Below are positions 1-7,789 of a stretch of DNA of 53,195 bases, one piece after another. The DNA is from Bifidobacterium sp. UBA744. GTDB lineage: Bacteria; Actinomycetota; Actinomycetes; Actinomycetales; Bifidobacteriaceae. How positions within the stretch are numbered: position 1 is the stretch's first letter; each line of letters begins with the position of its first letter. The notes under the pieces were generated by a model. That model did not search any database and was not told where the DNA came from. It saw only the letters and a list, made by a program, of their open reading frames with translations. Position numbers and translations under genes: made by a program. The DNA is taken from positions 12,351 through 65,545 of the forward strand of contig DBKS01000009.1 of assembly GCA_002298605.1 (NCBI GenBank), in the 5' to 3' direction.

Positions 1-44
1 CCCTGTCACGGCGGAGGTCACCGGTTCAAGTCCGGCCGGGGTCG
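1..44 (+). tRNA. tRNA-Asp (GTC), 3' part
   Basis: Only the 3' half is inside the window. The anticodon arm reads cctGTCAcgg, giving anticodon GTC. It is followed by a TTCAAGT T-loop and the acceptor strand CGGGGTC with discriminator G. No CCA is encoded. The 5' half lies before base 1. Confidence 0.85.
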
Positions 45-56
45 CTGGAATGGTTA

Positions 57-79
57 AACCCGGTTCTGCCGGGTTTTTT
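57..79 (+). terminator. Rho-independent terminator after tRNA-Asp
   Basis: A 7-bp stem AACCCGG/CCGGGTT with a 5-nt loop is followed by a T-run. It sits 12 nt after the tRNA-Asp 3' end. Confidence 0.8.
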
Positions 80-91
80 CAACTGTTCACT

Positions 92-167
92 GGCTCTGTA
101 GCTCAGTTGGTAGAGCGAGCGACTGAAAATCGCTAGGTCAGCGGATCGATGCCGCTCGGAGCCACCA
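92..167 (+). tRNA. tRNA-Phe (GAA), CCA encoded
   Basis: Full cloverleaf. The acceptor GGCTCTG (92-98) pairs with CGGAGCC (157-163, one G-U pair). The D-arm contains AGCTCAGTTGGTAGAGC. The anticodon loop ctGAAaa puts GAA at 125-127. Discriminator A is followed by a genomically encoded CCA. Confidence 0.95.
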
Positions 168-171
168 ACGA

Positions 172-198
172 AACCTCGCCTTTGAGCGAGGTTTTTTT
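172..198 (+). terminator. Rho-independent terminator after tRNA-Phe
   Basis: An 8-bp stem AACCTCGC/GCGAGGTT with a 6-nt loop is followed by TTTTT, immediately after the tRNA. Confidence 0.85.
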
Positions 199-311
199 GT
201 TTCCCCATTCTTTCTCCCGGCCACCCGCTTCAAGTCATGCCGCATGCCATAAGACATCAGGCGGCATCAGGCGTGCACCGCGCCCCGTCGGGCGGGCGCA
301 CGCACGGCGAT

Positions 312-833
312 TCACGCGATCCTCCGCTCCACCCAATCGATGACGTACGGCGCCACAGCCTCAATCTGATCGATGGCGACCTGGAATTCACGCATGCCGC
401 CGTACCATGGGTCCACCAGATCTATGGCGTCCTCACGACCCGGCTGCGGCTTGGGCAGCCGCGGGTCGAAACTGCGATACATATGCACCTCGGCGCGTTT
501 GCCGGCCGGCAGCTGACGCAGCAACGCCCGCATATGCGAAGCGGTCATGGGCAGGAACAAATCGGTGCGCTCGATCTCCTCCGGGGTGATGCGGTGCGCA
601 AAATGATCCTGCGGGATCTCAGGACCATAGCCGCGCTCCTTCAGCACACGCACGGCACGCGGATCGATCGGATGGCTCCACTCCTCGTCGGAGACACCCG
701 AGGATTCAACGCTGATCTTCGACGACAGTCCGCGCTTCTTCACCACATGGCGAAGAATGATCTCACCCATCGGAGAACGGCAGATGTTGCCGGTGCACAC
801 GGTCATGATGGTATATGGCTTAGCAACGGTCAT
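312..833 (-). CDS. Low-molecular-weight protein-tyrosine phosphatase
   Basis: 173 aa. The N-terminus carries the LMW-PTP P-loop CTGNICRS, with nucleophile Cys13 and Arg19 (C-X5-R) after a short beta strand. A late DPWYGG motif supplies the usual general-acid Asp. The family dephosphorylates protein tyrosine or arginine phosphate, often on exopolysaccharide tyrosine kinases, in the cytosol. The ATG at 833 was chosen because it is preceded by GAGAGG and starts just before the first beta strand; longer forms only read into folA. It is the last gene of a thyA-folA-PTP run, 10 bp after folA, so co-transcription is likely. The physiological substrate is unknown. Confidence 0.9.
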   Translation of the reverse strand: MTVAKPYTIMTVCTGNICRSPMGEIILRHVVKKRGLSSKISVESSGVSDEEWSHPIDPRAVRVLKERGYGPEIPQDHFAHRITPEEIERTDLFLPMTASHMRALLRQLPAGKRAEVHMYRSFDPRLPKPQPGREDAIDLVDPWYGGMREFQVAIDQIEAVAPYVIDWVERRIA

Positions 834-843
834 AATCGGCCTC

Positions 844-1506
844 TCAGCGTGTTTTTGCAAAGGTGACGAAACGATATGCGGCCACACCGTCGTCGATGCT
901 CTCAGGAGTGCGCCACGGGGTCTTATCGACGATCCTCCACAGCCCGGCATCCACCAGCGCGGCGATATCAGGCGCATACGCATCGGCATTGACCTCGGCC
1001 TTCAGCATCGTGACATACGCCTTGTCCGCCAATGGCAGCGCCTCGCGGAACAACTGAGCGCCCCCAATCACCCATATCTCGGAACGTTCAATGCCGTCAT
1101 CCGGAATGGCTTCCTGACGAGCCAGATCCAGCGCGGCATCAAGACTGTCGACCACCGTGGCGCCGGGCGCGACATAGTGGGGATTGCGCGATACCACGAA
1201 ATTGTCGCGACTGCGCAACGGGCGATACTTCACATCCAAAGACTCCCACGTACGCCGGCCCATAATCACCGGATGGGAAACGGTCAGATTCTTGAAATGC
1301 CGCATATCTTCCGCACAGTGCCAGGGCATGCCACCCTCAAAACCAATGGCGCCGGCGCGACCGTCCCTATCGGTCGCCTCAGCCCAAATCAAATTCACCG
1401 AGAACGTTTTGAGCATATCGTCGCCCCAATCCTCGGTCTCGCCAGGCCCGGACTCGCCGGGCTCAGGTTCGTGATAGCCACTGCGACTGCTACTGTCATG
1501 CTCCAT
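844..1506 (-). CDS. folA: Dihydrofolate reductase
   Basis: 220 aa. Reduces dihydrofolate to tetrahydrofolate with NADPH, regenerating the folate oxidised by ThyA. DHFR landmarks are present: GGMPWHCAEDMRHFK carrying the catalytic acid, IMGRRTWES, and a later IWVIGGAQLF stretch binding NADPH. The start at 1506 has a strong AGAGGTG ribosome binding site 7 nt upstream. That start gives an acidic 30-residue N-terminal extension before the conserved core (from about MLKTFSVNLIWAE), longer than typical bacterial DHFR of about 160 aa. It lies 56 nt downstream of thyA on the same strand. Confidence 0.95.
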   Translation of the reverse strand: MEHDSSSRSGYHEPEPGESGPGETEDWGDDMLKTFSVNLIWAEATDRDGRAGAIGFEGGMPWHCAEDMRHFKNLTVSHPVIMGRRTWESLDVKYRPLRSRDNFVVSRNPHYVAPGATVVDSLDAALDLARQEAIPDDGIERSEIWVIGGAQLFREALPLADKAYVTMLKAEVNADAYAPDIAALVDAGLWRIVDKTPWRTPESIDDGVAAYRFVTFAKTR

Positions 1507-1562
1507 TTCAGTTCACCTCTTGAATGCGGTATTCAGGACTGGGCCACAGTCTATCGGCCGGC

Positions 1563-2441
1563 TCAGACCGCCACCGGAGCCTTGATGGCGGGATGATGCC
1601 GATAGCCGATGATGTGGAAATCCTCATACCGATAGTCGAACAGCGAATTGGCCCTATCGATCTCAATCGTGGGGTACGGATACGGATCCCTCCCCAGCTG
1701 GGTCAGCACCTGATCGATGTGGTTGTCGTACACATGGCAGTCACCGCCGGTCCACACAAACTCCCCCGGCTGCAACCCGGTCTGCTGCGCCATCATCAGC
1801 GTCAGCAGCGAATAGGAGGCGATGTTGAACGGCACCCCCAGGAACATGTCGCACGAACGCTGGTACAGCTGGCAGCTCAGACGCCCGTCGGCCACATAGA
1901 ACTGGAACAGCGCATGGCAGGGAGGCAGCGCCATCTGTTCCACCTCGGCGGGATTCCACGCGGAGACGACCATACGCCGGGAATCGGGATGATGCCTGAT
2001 CAGATCCAGCACATTGGCGATCTGGTCGATGGTGCGATTGGGATCCTCAGGGGTCGGCGCGGGCCAGCTGCGCCACTGCACGCCGTACACCGGGCCCAAA
2101 TCGCCGTTCTCGTCCGCCCAGTCGTCCCAGATATGCACATTGTGCTCAAGCAGATAGTTGATGTTGCCGCCGTCCGAACCGTTCAGGAACCACAACAGCT
2201 CATAGGCCAAGCCTTTGAAAAACACGGTTTTCGTGGTCAGCAGCGGAAAATAGGAGCTCAGGTCGAAGCGCATCTGCTGCCCGAACAGCGATATGGTGCC
2301 GGTGCCCGTGCGGTCGGATTTCAGCGTGCCCTCAGTCAGGATCTTGCGCACCAGATCCTCGTAGGGCATGGGGATATCCGTCTCGGGGCGGGCAGGAATG
2401 CGGTCGCGGATATCCGCGAGCTGTTGTGAAGTCAAAGCCAT
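1563..2441 (-). CDS. thyA: Thymidylate synthase (ThyA)
   Basis: 292 aa, normal for ThyA. Converts dUMP to dTMP using methylene-tetrahydrofolate and produces dihydrofolate for FolA next door. The catalytic Cys175 lies in ALPPCHALFQF. SDRTGTGT binds phosphate, and QRSCDMFLGVPFN with the C-terminal substrate-binding segment follow. The ATG at 2441 gives MALTSQQL. There is no Shine-Dalgarno; a TAGACT -10 box ends 7 nt before the ATG, which suggests a leaderless mRNA and argues against longer N-terminal readings. Confidence 0.95.
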   Translation of the reverse strand: MALTSQQLADIRDRIPARPETDIPMPYEDLVRKILTEGTLKSDRTGTGTISLFGQQMRFDLSSYFPLLTTKTVFFKGLAYELLWFLNGSDGGNINYLLEHNVHIWDDWADENGDLGPVYGVQWRSWPAPTPEDPNRTIDQIANVLDLIRHHPDSRRMVVSAWNPAEVEQMALPPCHALFQFYVADGRLSCQLYQRSCDMFLGVPFNIASYSLLTLMMAQQTGLQPGEFVWTGGDCHVYDNHIDQVLTQLGRDPYPYPTIEIDRANSLFDYRYEDFHIIGYRHHPAIKAPVAV

Positions 2442-2448
2442 GACGCTT

Positions 2449-2454
2449 AGTCTA
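2449..2454 (-). promoter_or_regulatory. -10 box of thyA, probably leaderless
   Basis: TAGACT on the minus strand, followed by 7 nt and the ATG at 2441. Spacing of 7 nt puts transcription initiation at or next to the start codon. Confidence 0.6.
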
Positions 2455-2598
2455 TCGCTCCTGCGCTCGGCAGCGCCGACCGGTCCGGGCATTGCGCTCT
2501 CAGCATGAGCGAAAGCCTCCCGATGAATCAGGGGCCCACACTGACGAGCTCCCACGCTACATTGGATAGCGACCAATTCATCTTCGAAGGAGCGCATT

Positions 2599-3012
2599 AT
2601 GGGCAAGCGACTGTGGGTCGAGAAGAACAAGGACGGCAGCTGGGACGCTTTCAGCGACGACGGCGCACACATCAAGTTCGGCAAGGGCACCGGCGTATTC
2701 ACCCCCGGAGACCTGATGAAGATCGCGCTGGCCGGATGCGCCGCCCTGTCCAGCAGCTTCGCCGTGACCTCCGCCCTGGGCGACGACAAAGGCGCCCGCG
2801 TGGTGGTGGACGGCACCTACGACGCCGATAACGACGCCTACCTCAACTTCAACGAACAGGTTGTGGTGGACGCCATCGACGCGGGCCTGAGCGATGAGGA
2901 AGCCGACAAGCTCAAGGCCCGCATCACCGCGCATATCAACAAGGGATGCACGGTGAAGCACACCTACGAGCAGGCCACTCCGGTACGCATGGACGTAACC
3001 GTGCGCCACTGA
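2599..3012 (+). CDS. OsmC-family peroxiredoxin-like protein
   Basis: 137 aa, the usual OsmC/Ohr length. Family members reduce organic hydroperoxides using two cysteines. Two cysteines sit in the expected contexts: one in an AGCAALSS helix (about residue 48) and one in NKGCTVKHT near residue 115. GAAGGAG precedes the ATG with good spacing. The gene is divergent from thyA and convergent with the UspA-type gene, both stress-related. Whether it is a true peroxidase was not tested; some OsmC-like proteins are of unknown function. Confidence 0.85.
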   Translation: MGKRLWVEKNKDGSWDAFSDDGAHIKFGKGTGVFTPGDLMKIALAGCAALSSSFAVTSALGDDKGARVVVDGTYDADNDAYLNFNEQVVVDAIDAGLSDEEADKLKARITAHINKGCTVKHTYEQATPVRMDVTVRH

Positions 3013-3031
3013 TCGCCCTCCCATAGACAGC

Positions 3032-3072
3032 AGCGGGCCGGGCCGCCACGATTGATGGCGGCCCGGCCCGCT
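3032..3072. terminator. Perfect 17-bp hairpin between convergent genes
   Basis: Perfect inverted arms 3032-3048 and 3056-3072 (starting AGCGGGCCGGG) around a 7-nt loop. It sits between the ends of the OsmC-like gene and the UspA-type gene. There is no T-run, so it is a GC-only bidirectional terminator or RNA-stabilising hairpin. Confidence 0.65.
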
Positions 3073-3122
3073 GACGCATATATGGGCGAAGCCCGCCCAA
3101 TCCCGAGCGGCCCCGTCGCGCC

Positions 3123-4172
3123 TCAGTGCAGCGGATCGATGGTGGATTCGATGGACTGGGCGACTTCGGGATCGGCCTTGGCCACGGGAACCTTCTCAAC
3201 GCCCTGGATGTCGTCCAGCGCCTTCGGAGCCACATCGGCGGGCGAGGCCGGTACGGTGTCCAGCTGCTTCTCGGCGGCCTCAACATACTTGCGCGGCACC
3301 ACGTACACAGGCGTCACGGCATGCTGCAACAGCCCCTGGCTGGTGGAGCCCAGCAGCAAACCGGTGAAACCGCCGCGTCCGCGCGAGCCCACCACCACCA
3401 CATCATGCGTATGGCTGGCCTCGGTCAGCGCATTAACGGCGGAACCGGGCACCACGCACTTGTTGATGCTGAGATTCGGATGCTCCTTCTGCAATGGCTT
3501 GATACGAACCTCCAAATCATCGAGATACGAGCCCATGACACCCTGCTCCTCCTCGGAGTCGGAGCCGGTGATGCCATCCACCTTCGGCACTGCGGAGATC
3601 ACATCGAGTTCGGCGTCCCAGCTGTCGGCGAATGCGGCGGCGATATCCAGTGCCTTGAGCCCCCACTTGGACTCGTCCGATCCGACCGCCACCTTGGTGA
3701 TGGTGTTGTTGAGGTGCATGAGGTTGCCGTCGTCATCGGTGTAGGGAACCACCACAATCGGGCAGTAGGCATAGGCGGGCAGCGACGACGAGGTGGTGCC
3801 CAGCAGACGCTCGGCCAATCCGCCCTTGCCGCGATTGCCAATCACGATGAGATTGTAGTTACGGCTTAATTCGACGAACACCGAAGCCGGATCACCGGTG
3901 ACGATCAGCGTCGCCGCCTCGACACCCTGCTCATCGGCGATGGCCTTGGCTCGGGAGAGAATCTCCTGCGCGTCGGCGTGGGCCGCGTTGTCATCCCCCA
4001 TCGCGGTGTATGTGGCGTCGAACGACACCGCGGCATAGCTGGGCAACGAATACGCGCAGACAATCTGCAGCGTCAACCCCGCGTGCTTGGCATAGTTGGC
4101 CGCCCACCATGTGGCCTTGTAGCTGGCGTCCGATCCATCGACGCCGACGAGAATGGCCTTATCGTTCGTCAT
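3123..4172 (-). CDS. Tandem-domain universal stress protein (UspA family)
   Basis: 349 aa with two UspA folds. The first starts at ILVGVDGSD, the second around residue 160 at KVAVGSDESK. Each ends in a Gly-rich ATP-binding loop: VIGNRGKGGLAERLLGTTSS and VVGSRGRGGFTGLLLGSTSQ, both matching G-2X-G-9X-G-S/T. That predicts ATP binding in both halves, as in actinobacterial tandem Usps. It is cytosolic with a Pro/Ala-rich C-terminal tail. The start has GGGAGG 5 nt upstream of the ATG. It stands alone, ending at the hairpin shared with the OsmC-like gene. Confidence 0.92.
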   Translation of the reverse strand: MTNDKAILVGVDGSDASYKATWWAANYAKHAGLTLQIVCAYSLPSYAAVSFDATYTAMGDDNAAHADAQEILSRAKAIADEQGVEAATLIVTGDPASVFVELSRNYNLIVIGNRGKGGLAERLLGTTSSSLPAYAYCPIVVVPYTDDDGNLMHLNNTITKVAVGSDESKWGLKALDIAAAFADSWDAELDVISAVPKVDGITGSDSEEEQGVMGSYLDDLEVRIKPLQKEHPNLSINKCVVPGSAVNALTEASHTHDVVVVGSRGRGGFTGLLLGSTSQGLLQHAVTPVYVVPRKYVEAAEKQLDTVPASPADVAPKALDDIQGVEKVPVAKADPEVAQSIESTIDPLH

Positions 4173-4229
4173 GATGACCTCCCTTGTTATGCGGGCGACG
4201 CCACGATGCGCCCCCTCGATACCAGAATA

Positions 4230-4262
4230 CCGCGGTCTCTAGGAAACACCTAGGAACCGCGG
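4230..4262 (-). terminator. Interrupted hairpin downstream of the NlpC/P60 gene
   Basis: Outer arms CCGCGGT (4230-4236) and ACCGCGG (4256-4262) enclose an inner CTAGG/CCTAG stem with an AAACA loop. It lies between the stop of the NlpC/P60 gene and the start of the UspA gene. No T-run follows on the minus strand, so terminator function is inferred. Confidence 0.45.
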
Positions 4263-4287
4263 CACCTTACAAACAACGCCCGGGATT

Positions 4288-5085
4288 TCAGCCGATCAGA
4301 CGGTAGTACTCCCAGCCCGAATACCAGCTGGTGCTGGCCACCAGCGTACCGGTGCGCGGCGTGGAGGCATGAATCATCTTGCCGTTGCCGATGTAGATGC
4401 CCACATGTCCGGGCTTCCACATGAGATCGCCGGGCTGAGGATCACTCACCTTGGTGCCTGCGCCGCGCTGTCCTTCGGAGGAATGCGGCAGCGTCACGCC
4501 GAAATGAGCGAACACGTATGAGGTGAAGCCGGAGCAATCCCAGCCGGAGGGAGTGGTGCCGCCATACACATACGGAACGCCCTGGAACTGCAGGGCATAG
4601 GCCACAACCGCCGCGGCACTGCCACTGGCGACCACGCTCTGCGAAGACGACGTGGTCGACTTGCCATCGGACGAAGCGCCCGAATTCGTCTTCGTGGTCG
4701 CATTCGTCGTGGTTGTGCCGGTTGATGCGGCGGAACGCTGGGAGGAACGCGACGCACTCTGCTGACGCGTCGCGGCGGCAGAGGATGCCTGCCGGTTCTG
4801 CTCCGCGGCCGCCGCCTGCGCCGCGGCGTCTTTCTCGGCTTGCGACTGGGTCTGCGGCACATTCAGGTCTTCGACGCCGCCCCATGCGGCATCGTTGTCC
4901 ACTGAAACGGCGGCGGATTCGACCAGCAGATCAACACGCGACGCGTCAACCTTGGGGAAGGAGCGCATGGATGTAACCACGGTGGCGGAATCATCGGCAA
5001 CCGCCGCAGGAACCACGCCGGCAGTCAAGGCGACCACGGCGAGGACTGAAGCCAGTGCTGAAAAAGATATGCGTAAATTCTTCAT
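4288..5085 (-). CDS. Secreted NlpC/P60 peptidoglycan endopeptidase
   Basis: 265 aa. A signal peptide (MKNLRISFSALASVLAVVAL..., ending near AVADD) is followed by a Ser/Thr/Ala/Gln-rich linker (about residues 75-155) and a C-terminal NlpC/P60 domain. Catalytic residues are visible: Cys184 in GWDCSGFTSY, His227 in GHVGIYIG and His239 in KMIHAS. Such enzymes cut gamma-D-Glu-diamino-acid bonds in stem peptides outside the cell. It lies 143 nt downstream of a CHAP-domain wall protein on the same strand, so both probably act in daughter-cell separation. The ATG at 5085 is preferred because it starts the signal peptide; the upstream ribosome binding site is weak. Confidence 0.9.
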   Translation of the reverse strand: MKNLRISFSALASVLAVVALTAGVVPAAVADDSATVVTSMRSFPKVDASRVDLLVESAAVSVDNDAAWGGVEDLNVPQTQSQAEKDAAAQAAAAEQNRQASSAAATRQQSASRSSQRSAASTGTTTTNATTKTNSGASSDGKSTTSSSQSVVASGSAAAVVAYALQFQGVPYVYGGTTPSGWDCSGFTSYVFAHFGVTLPHSSEGQRGAGTKVSDPQPGDLMWKPGHVGIYIGNGKMIHASTPRTGTLVASTSWYSGWEYYRLIG

Positions 5086-5228
5086 CGTTTCCACACAATA
5101 CCATACGAATATTGACATGAGACCCCGGAACGGAACGTCCCATAGACAGGCCCATAGGGAGAACAGGCGACACGCCATGCACAGCCGACGGCGATCGACG
5201 CACCGCGGCAACCGCCGCTCGCGCCCGA

Positions 5229-6272
5229 TCAGTAGTGGATGTACTGAAAATCGTGCACATTCGTGAACGTTCGGCTGAAGGTTTTGCCGTGATAGCTGGC
5301 ACCGCATTCGGAAGTGGTGATCGAACCATCCGGATTGATCGCCTCGACAATGGCCACATGGCCATACGCGGAGCTCGCACCCTCCTGCCCCTGACGGAAG
5401 ACCATGATATCCCCCACGTTACGCGGAGTGTCATCAACCCAATAGCCAAGCGAACGGGCGCTGTCGGCCCACATATAACCGTTGCCATAATGCGTGCCGA
5501 CGGGCAGCCCCAGCTGATGGCGACGGGTGTACGCCCACCAGGTGCACTGGCTGAAGGCATAGGACGAGCCATAATCGTTCGTCGCATGGTTCGGGTTGAA
5601 ACCAGCTGGAATGTCGGCGGCGTTCTGCTCCATCAGCGCGGCGACCTGTGGATTGTCGGCCAGGGATTTGGACATCTGGCTGACATCGAGTTCGGTGTTG
5701 GAATCCCCCAACGACCATGATCCATTGGAGGAGTCGGAAGACCCATCGACCAATGAATCATCCAGCACGTCGGTCGAATCCTGAGACTGATCGCCATCGA
5801 CATTCGCCGCGGACACCTCAGCCCCGTCGCCGTCCAAGGCGGCACGGGACTGGGAACGGGAAGCCGCATCGGCGGTGGAGCCATTCGTCACCTGGACGGC
5901 GGACTGCCGGGCGTCGGCCACGGCCAGCCTTCCGCCGTCAACGCCGCTGAAGGGGTTGGCGAAGGCAACGGCGCCCGCCGCGGCGCCGAACAGCACGGCC
6001 AAAGCGGATCCTGCCATGATGTGGTTTTTCCGGGCGCAGGCCTTAGCGGCTTGACGCATGGCCCGACGGGTTTGCGGTGCGACCTCATTCAATTTGTCGG
6101 CCAATGCGGCGTCGACAACCGGCGTGAACGCCATTGCGGAGCCGGAGCCAGCGGCCTCGACGGCCGCGGCGCCGCGCCTCCCCCTGGCACCGGCGAGATA
6201 ATCCGAGAAGGAAGACGAATCCGTGCGCCGGGCGCTGCGGGCCGAACCGGCCTTATGCGCTGCATGCCTCAT
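5229..6272 (-). CDS. CHAP-domain cell-wall amidase/endopeptidase, membrane-anchored
   Basis: 347 aa. An 85-residue basic cytosolic segment comes first, then one transmembrane helix (about 86-104), a Ser/Asp-rich extracellular linker (120-200) and a C-terminal CHAP domain. The CHAP catalytic Cys243 is in SQCTWWAYTRR and His305 in YGHVAIVEA. CHAP enzymes cleave peptidoglycan amide bonds. The start is the ATG at 6272 with AAGGAG 9 nt upstream; a TTG two codons earlier is less likely. It precedes the NlpC/P60 gene on the same strand. The long cytosolic N-terminus is unusual for a secreted wall hydrolase and could tether the enzyme to division machinery; that is inference. Confidence 0.88.
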   Translation of the reverse strand: MRHAAHKAGSARSARRTDSSSFSDYLAGARGRRGAAAVEAAGSGSAMAFTPVVDAALADKLNEVAPQTRRAMRQAAKACARKNHIMAGSALAVLFGAAAGAVAFANPFSGVDGGRLAVADARQSAVQVTNGSTADAASRSQSRAALDGDGAEVSAANVDGDQSQDSTDVLDDSLVDGSSDSSNGSWSLGDSNTELDVSQMSKSLADNPQVAALMEQNAADIPAGFNPNHATNDYGSSYAFSQCTWWAYTRRHQLGLPVGTHYGNGYMWADSARSLGYWVDDTPRNVGDIMVFRQGQEGASSAYGHVAIVEAINPDGSITTSECGASYHGKTFSRTFTNVHDFQYIHY

Positions 6273-6639
6273 AACCAATCACTCCTTGCGGTGCCGGGAA
6301 CGTCAAACTTCGAAGGGTGCCACACAACCACTACACCCGTGGCTACTGTACACCGGCAGGAAGAATGGTATTGTGTCGATCGGCGCGGGCACATCCGTGC
6401 ACCGAACCATCCCGCCACACGTCGTTTCCCGAAATCACAGCGATGCAGACGCATCAGCCACATATGCCGCGATCTTCGCGATCAGGGCCGGGGCCGGCGT
6501 GTCGCATGCAGCCGCATCCACATATCCACAATCCACATCGGCTCCATCGAGCGGCCACCGCGGTGCCCACGACACGAAGGCGTTCCATTATATAGCGTTC
6601 ATCTTCCGCCCATCCCCGGCACTGGCTAGTGTGGGGGGC
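6273..6639. promoter_or_regulatory. Divergent intergenic region, CHAP gene / serC
   Basis: 367 bp with no credible gene. It must hold the CHAP promoter (minus) and the serC promoter (plus). The serC -10 (TAGTGT, 6627-6632) is visible. A 12-nt string ATGGTATTGTGT at 6365-6376 also occurs, on the minus strand, just upstream of the NlpC/P60 start (5093-5104). Confidence 0.5.
6627..6632 (+). promoter_or_regulatory. -10 box of serC, probably leaderless
   Basis: TAGTGT, followed by seven bases (GGGGGGC) and the ATG at 6640. The spacing matches that seen at thyA, gpmA and serS. Confidence 0.55.
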
Positions 6640-7782
6640 ATGACTGAAGAACTGACCATTCCCGCCGCGATGCTACCCGCGGACGGACGCTTCGGCTCCG
6701 GCCCCAGCAAAATCCGCCCCGAACAGGTCGCCGCGCTCGACGCCGGAAGCAAATACCTGCTCGGAACCTCACACCGCCAACCGCCCGTGAAACATTTGGT
6801 CGCCTCCATCAAAGAAGGACTCGCCGCCTTCTTCTCCATGCCCGCCGACTATGAGATCGCCTTCGGCAATGGAGGCGCCAGCGCATTTTGGGAGGTGGCA
6901 TGCGCCTCACTCATCAACCGCCGCGCCGCGTTCGGCGTCTACGGCTCATTCTCCGCAAAATTCGCCCAATCGGCGGCCAAAGCGCCATTCCTGGAAGATC
7001 CGGCGGTGTATGACGGCGAATACGGAACCTGCCGCCTGCCTGAATTCACCGACGGCGTGGACGCATACTGCTGGGCGCACGACGAAACCTCCACCGGCGT
7101 CGAGGCGCCGATCCGCCGCGTTCCGGGAAGCAAGGAGCAGGGGGCGCTCACACTCATCGACGCCACCAGCGCAGCCGGCGCGCTCCCGGTGGACATTCGC
7201 GAAACCGACGCCTACTACTTCTCCCCACAAAAAGCCTTCGGCTCAGACGGCGGCCTGTGGGTGGCCGTACTCTCCCCGGAAGCGGTGGAACGCGCGGCAT
7301 CCGTGGAACGCTCGGCCACACTGGATGGAGCCCGCCGCTGGGTGCCCCCGTTCCTGTCTCTGACCAGCGCAATCGCCAATTCACGCAAGGACCAGACACT
7401 CAACACCCCCGCCGTCGCCACGCTCATCATGATGGAGAACCAAGTGCGCTGGCTGAACGACAACGGCGGTCTGCAATGGGCCACCGCGCGTTGCGCCAAA
7501 TCCGCTTCCCTGCTCTATTCCTGGGCCGAGCACAGCGACTACGCCCACCCGTTCGTCAGCGACGGGTCAATTCGCTCCCGTTCGGTGGTCACCGTCGACC
7601 TGGATGCGTCGGTGAACGCCTCGCAGGTGGTGGCATTGCTGCGCGAGAACGGCATCGTCGACACCTTTGCGTACCGCAAACTCGGACGGAACCAGCTGCG
7701 CTTCGGCGTGTTCCCGTCGGTGGAGCCGTCTGACGTGGCCGCGCTGACACAGTGCATCGACTATGTGGTGGAACGCCTCTAG
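6640..7782 (+). CDS. serC: Phosphoserine aminotransferase
   Basis: 380 aa. PLP enzyme converting 3-phosphohydroxypyruvate and glutamate to phosphoserine in serine biosynthesis. Sequence landmarks: GSGPSKIRPEQV at the N-terminus, LGTSHRQPPVK, a TLIDATSAAG stretch holding the cofactor Asp, and Lys198 in YYFSPQKAFGSDGG as Schiff-base lysine. It resembles the actinobacterial SerC subtype. The start at 6640 (MTEELTIP) was chosen by the conserved N-terminus and the leaderless -10 spacing. It converges with manA, leaving only 7 bp between the two stop codons. Confidence 0.93.
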   Translation: MTEELTIPAAMLPADGRFGSGPSKIRPEQVAALDAGSKYLLGTSHRQPPVKHLVASIKEGLAAFFSMPADYEIAFGNGGASAFWEVACASLINRRAAFGVYGSFSAKFAQSAAKAPFLEDPAVYDGEYGTCRLPEFTDGVDAYCWAHDETSTGVEAPIRRVPGSKEQGALTLIDATSAAGALPVDIRETDAYYFSPQKAFGSDGGLWVAVLSPEAVERAASVERSATLDGARRWVPPFLSLTSAIANSRKDQTLNTPAVATLIMMENQVRWLNDNGGLQWATARCAKSASLLYSWAEHSDYAHPFVSDGSIRSRSVVTVDLDASVNASQVVALLRENGIVDTFAYRKLGRNQLRFGVFPSVEPSDVAALTQCIDYVVERL

Positions 7783-7789
7783 GACAATG

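Noticed and set aside
237..866. Long plus-strand open frame over the phosphatase gene
   Set aside because: It is the antisense shadow of the phosphatase gene, with no recognisable domain; similar long antisense frames (e.g. 14432-16423, 20335-22149, 35615-38230, 41633-42900) are GC-rich shadows of real genes.
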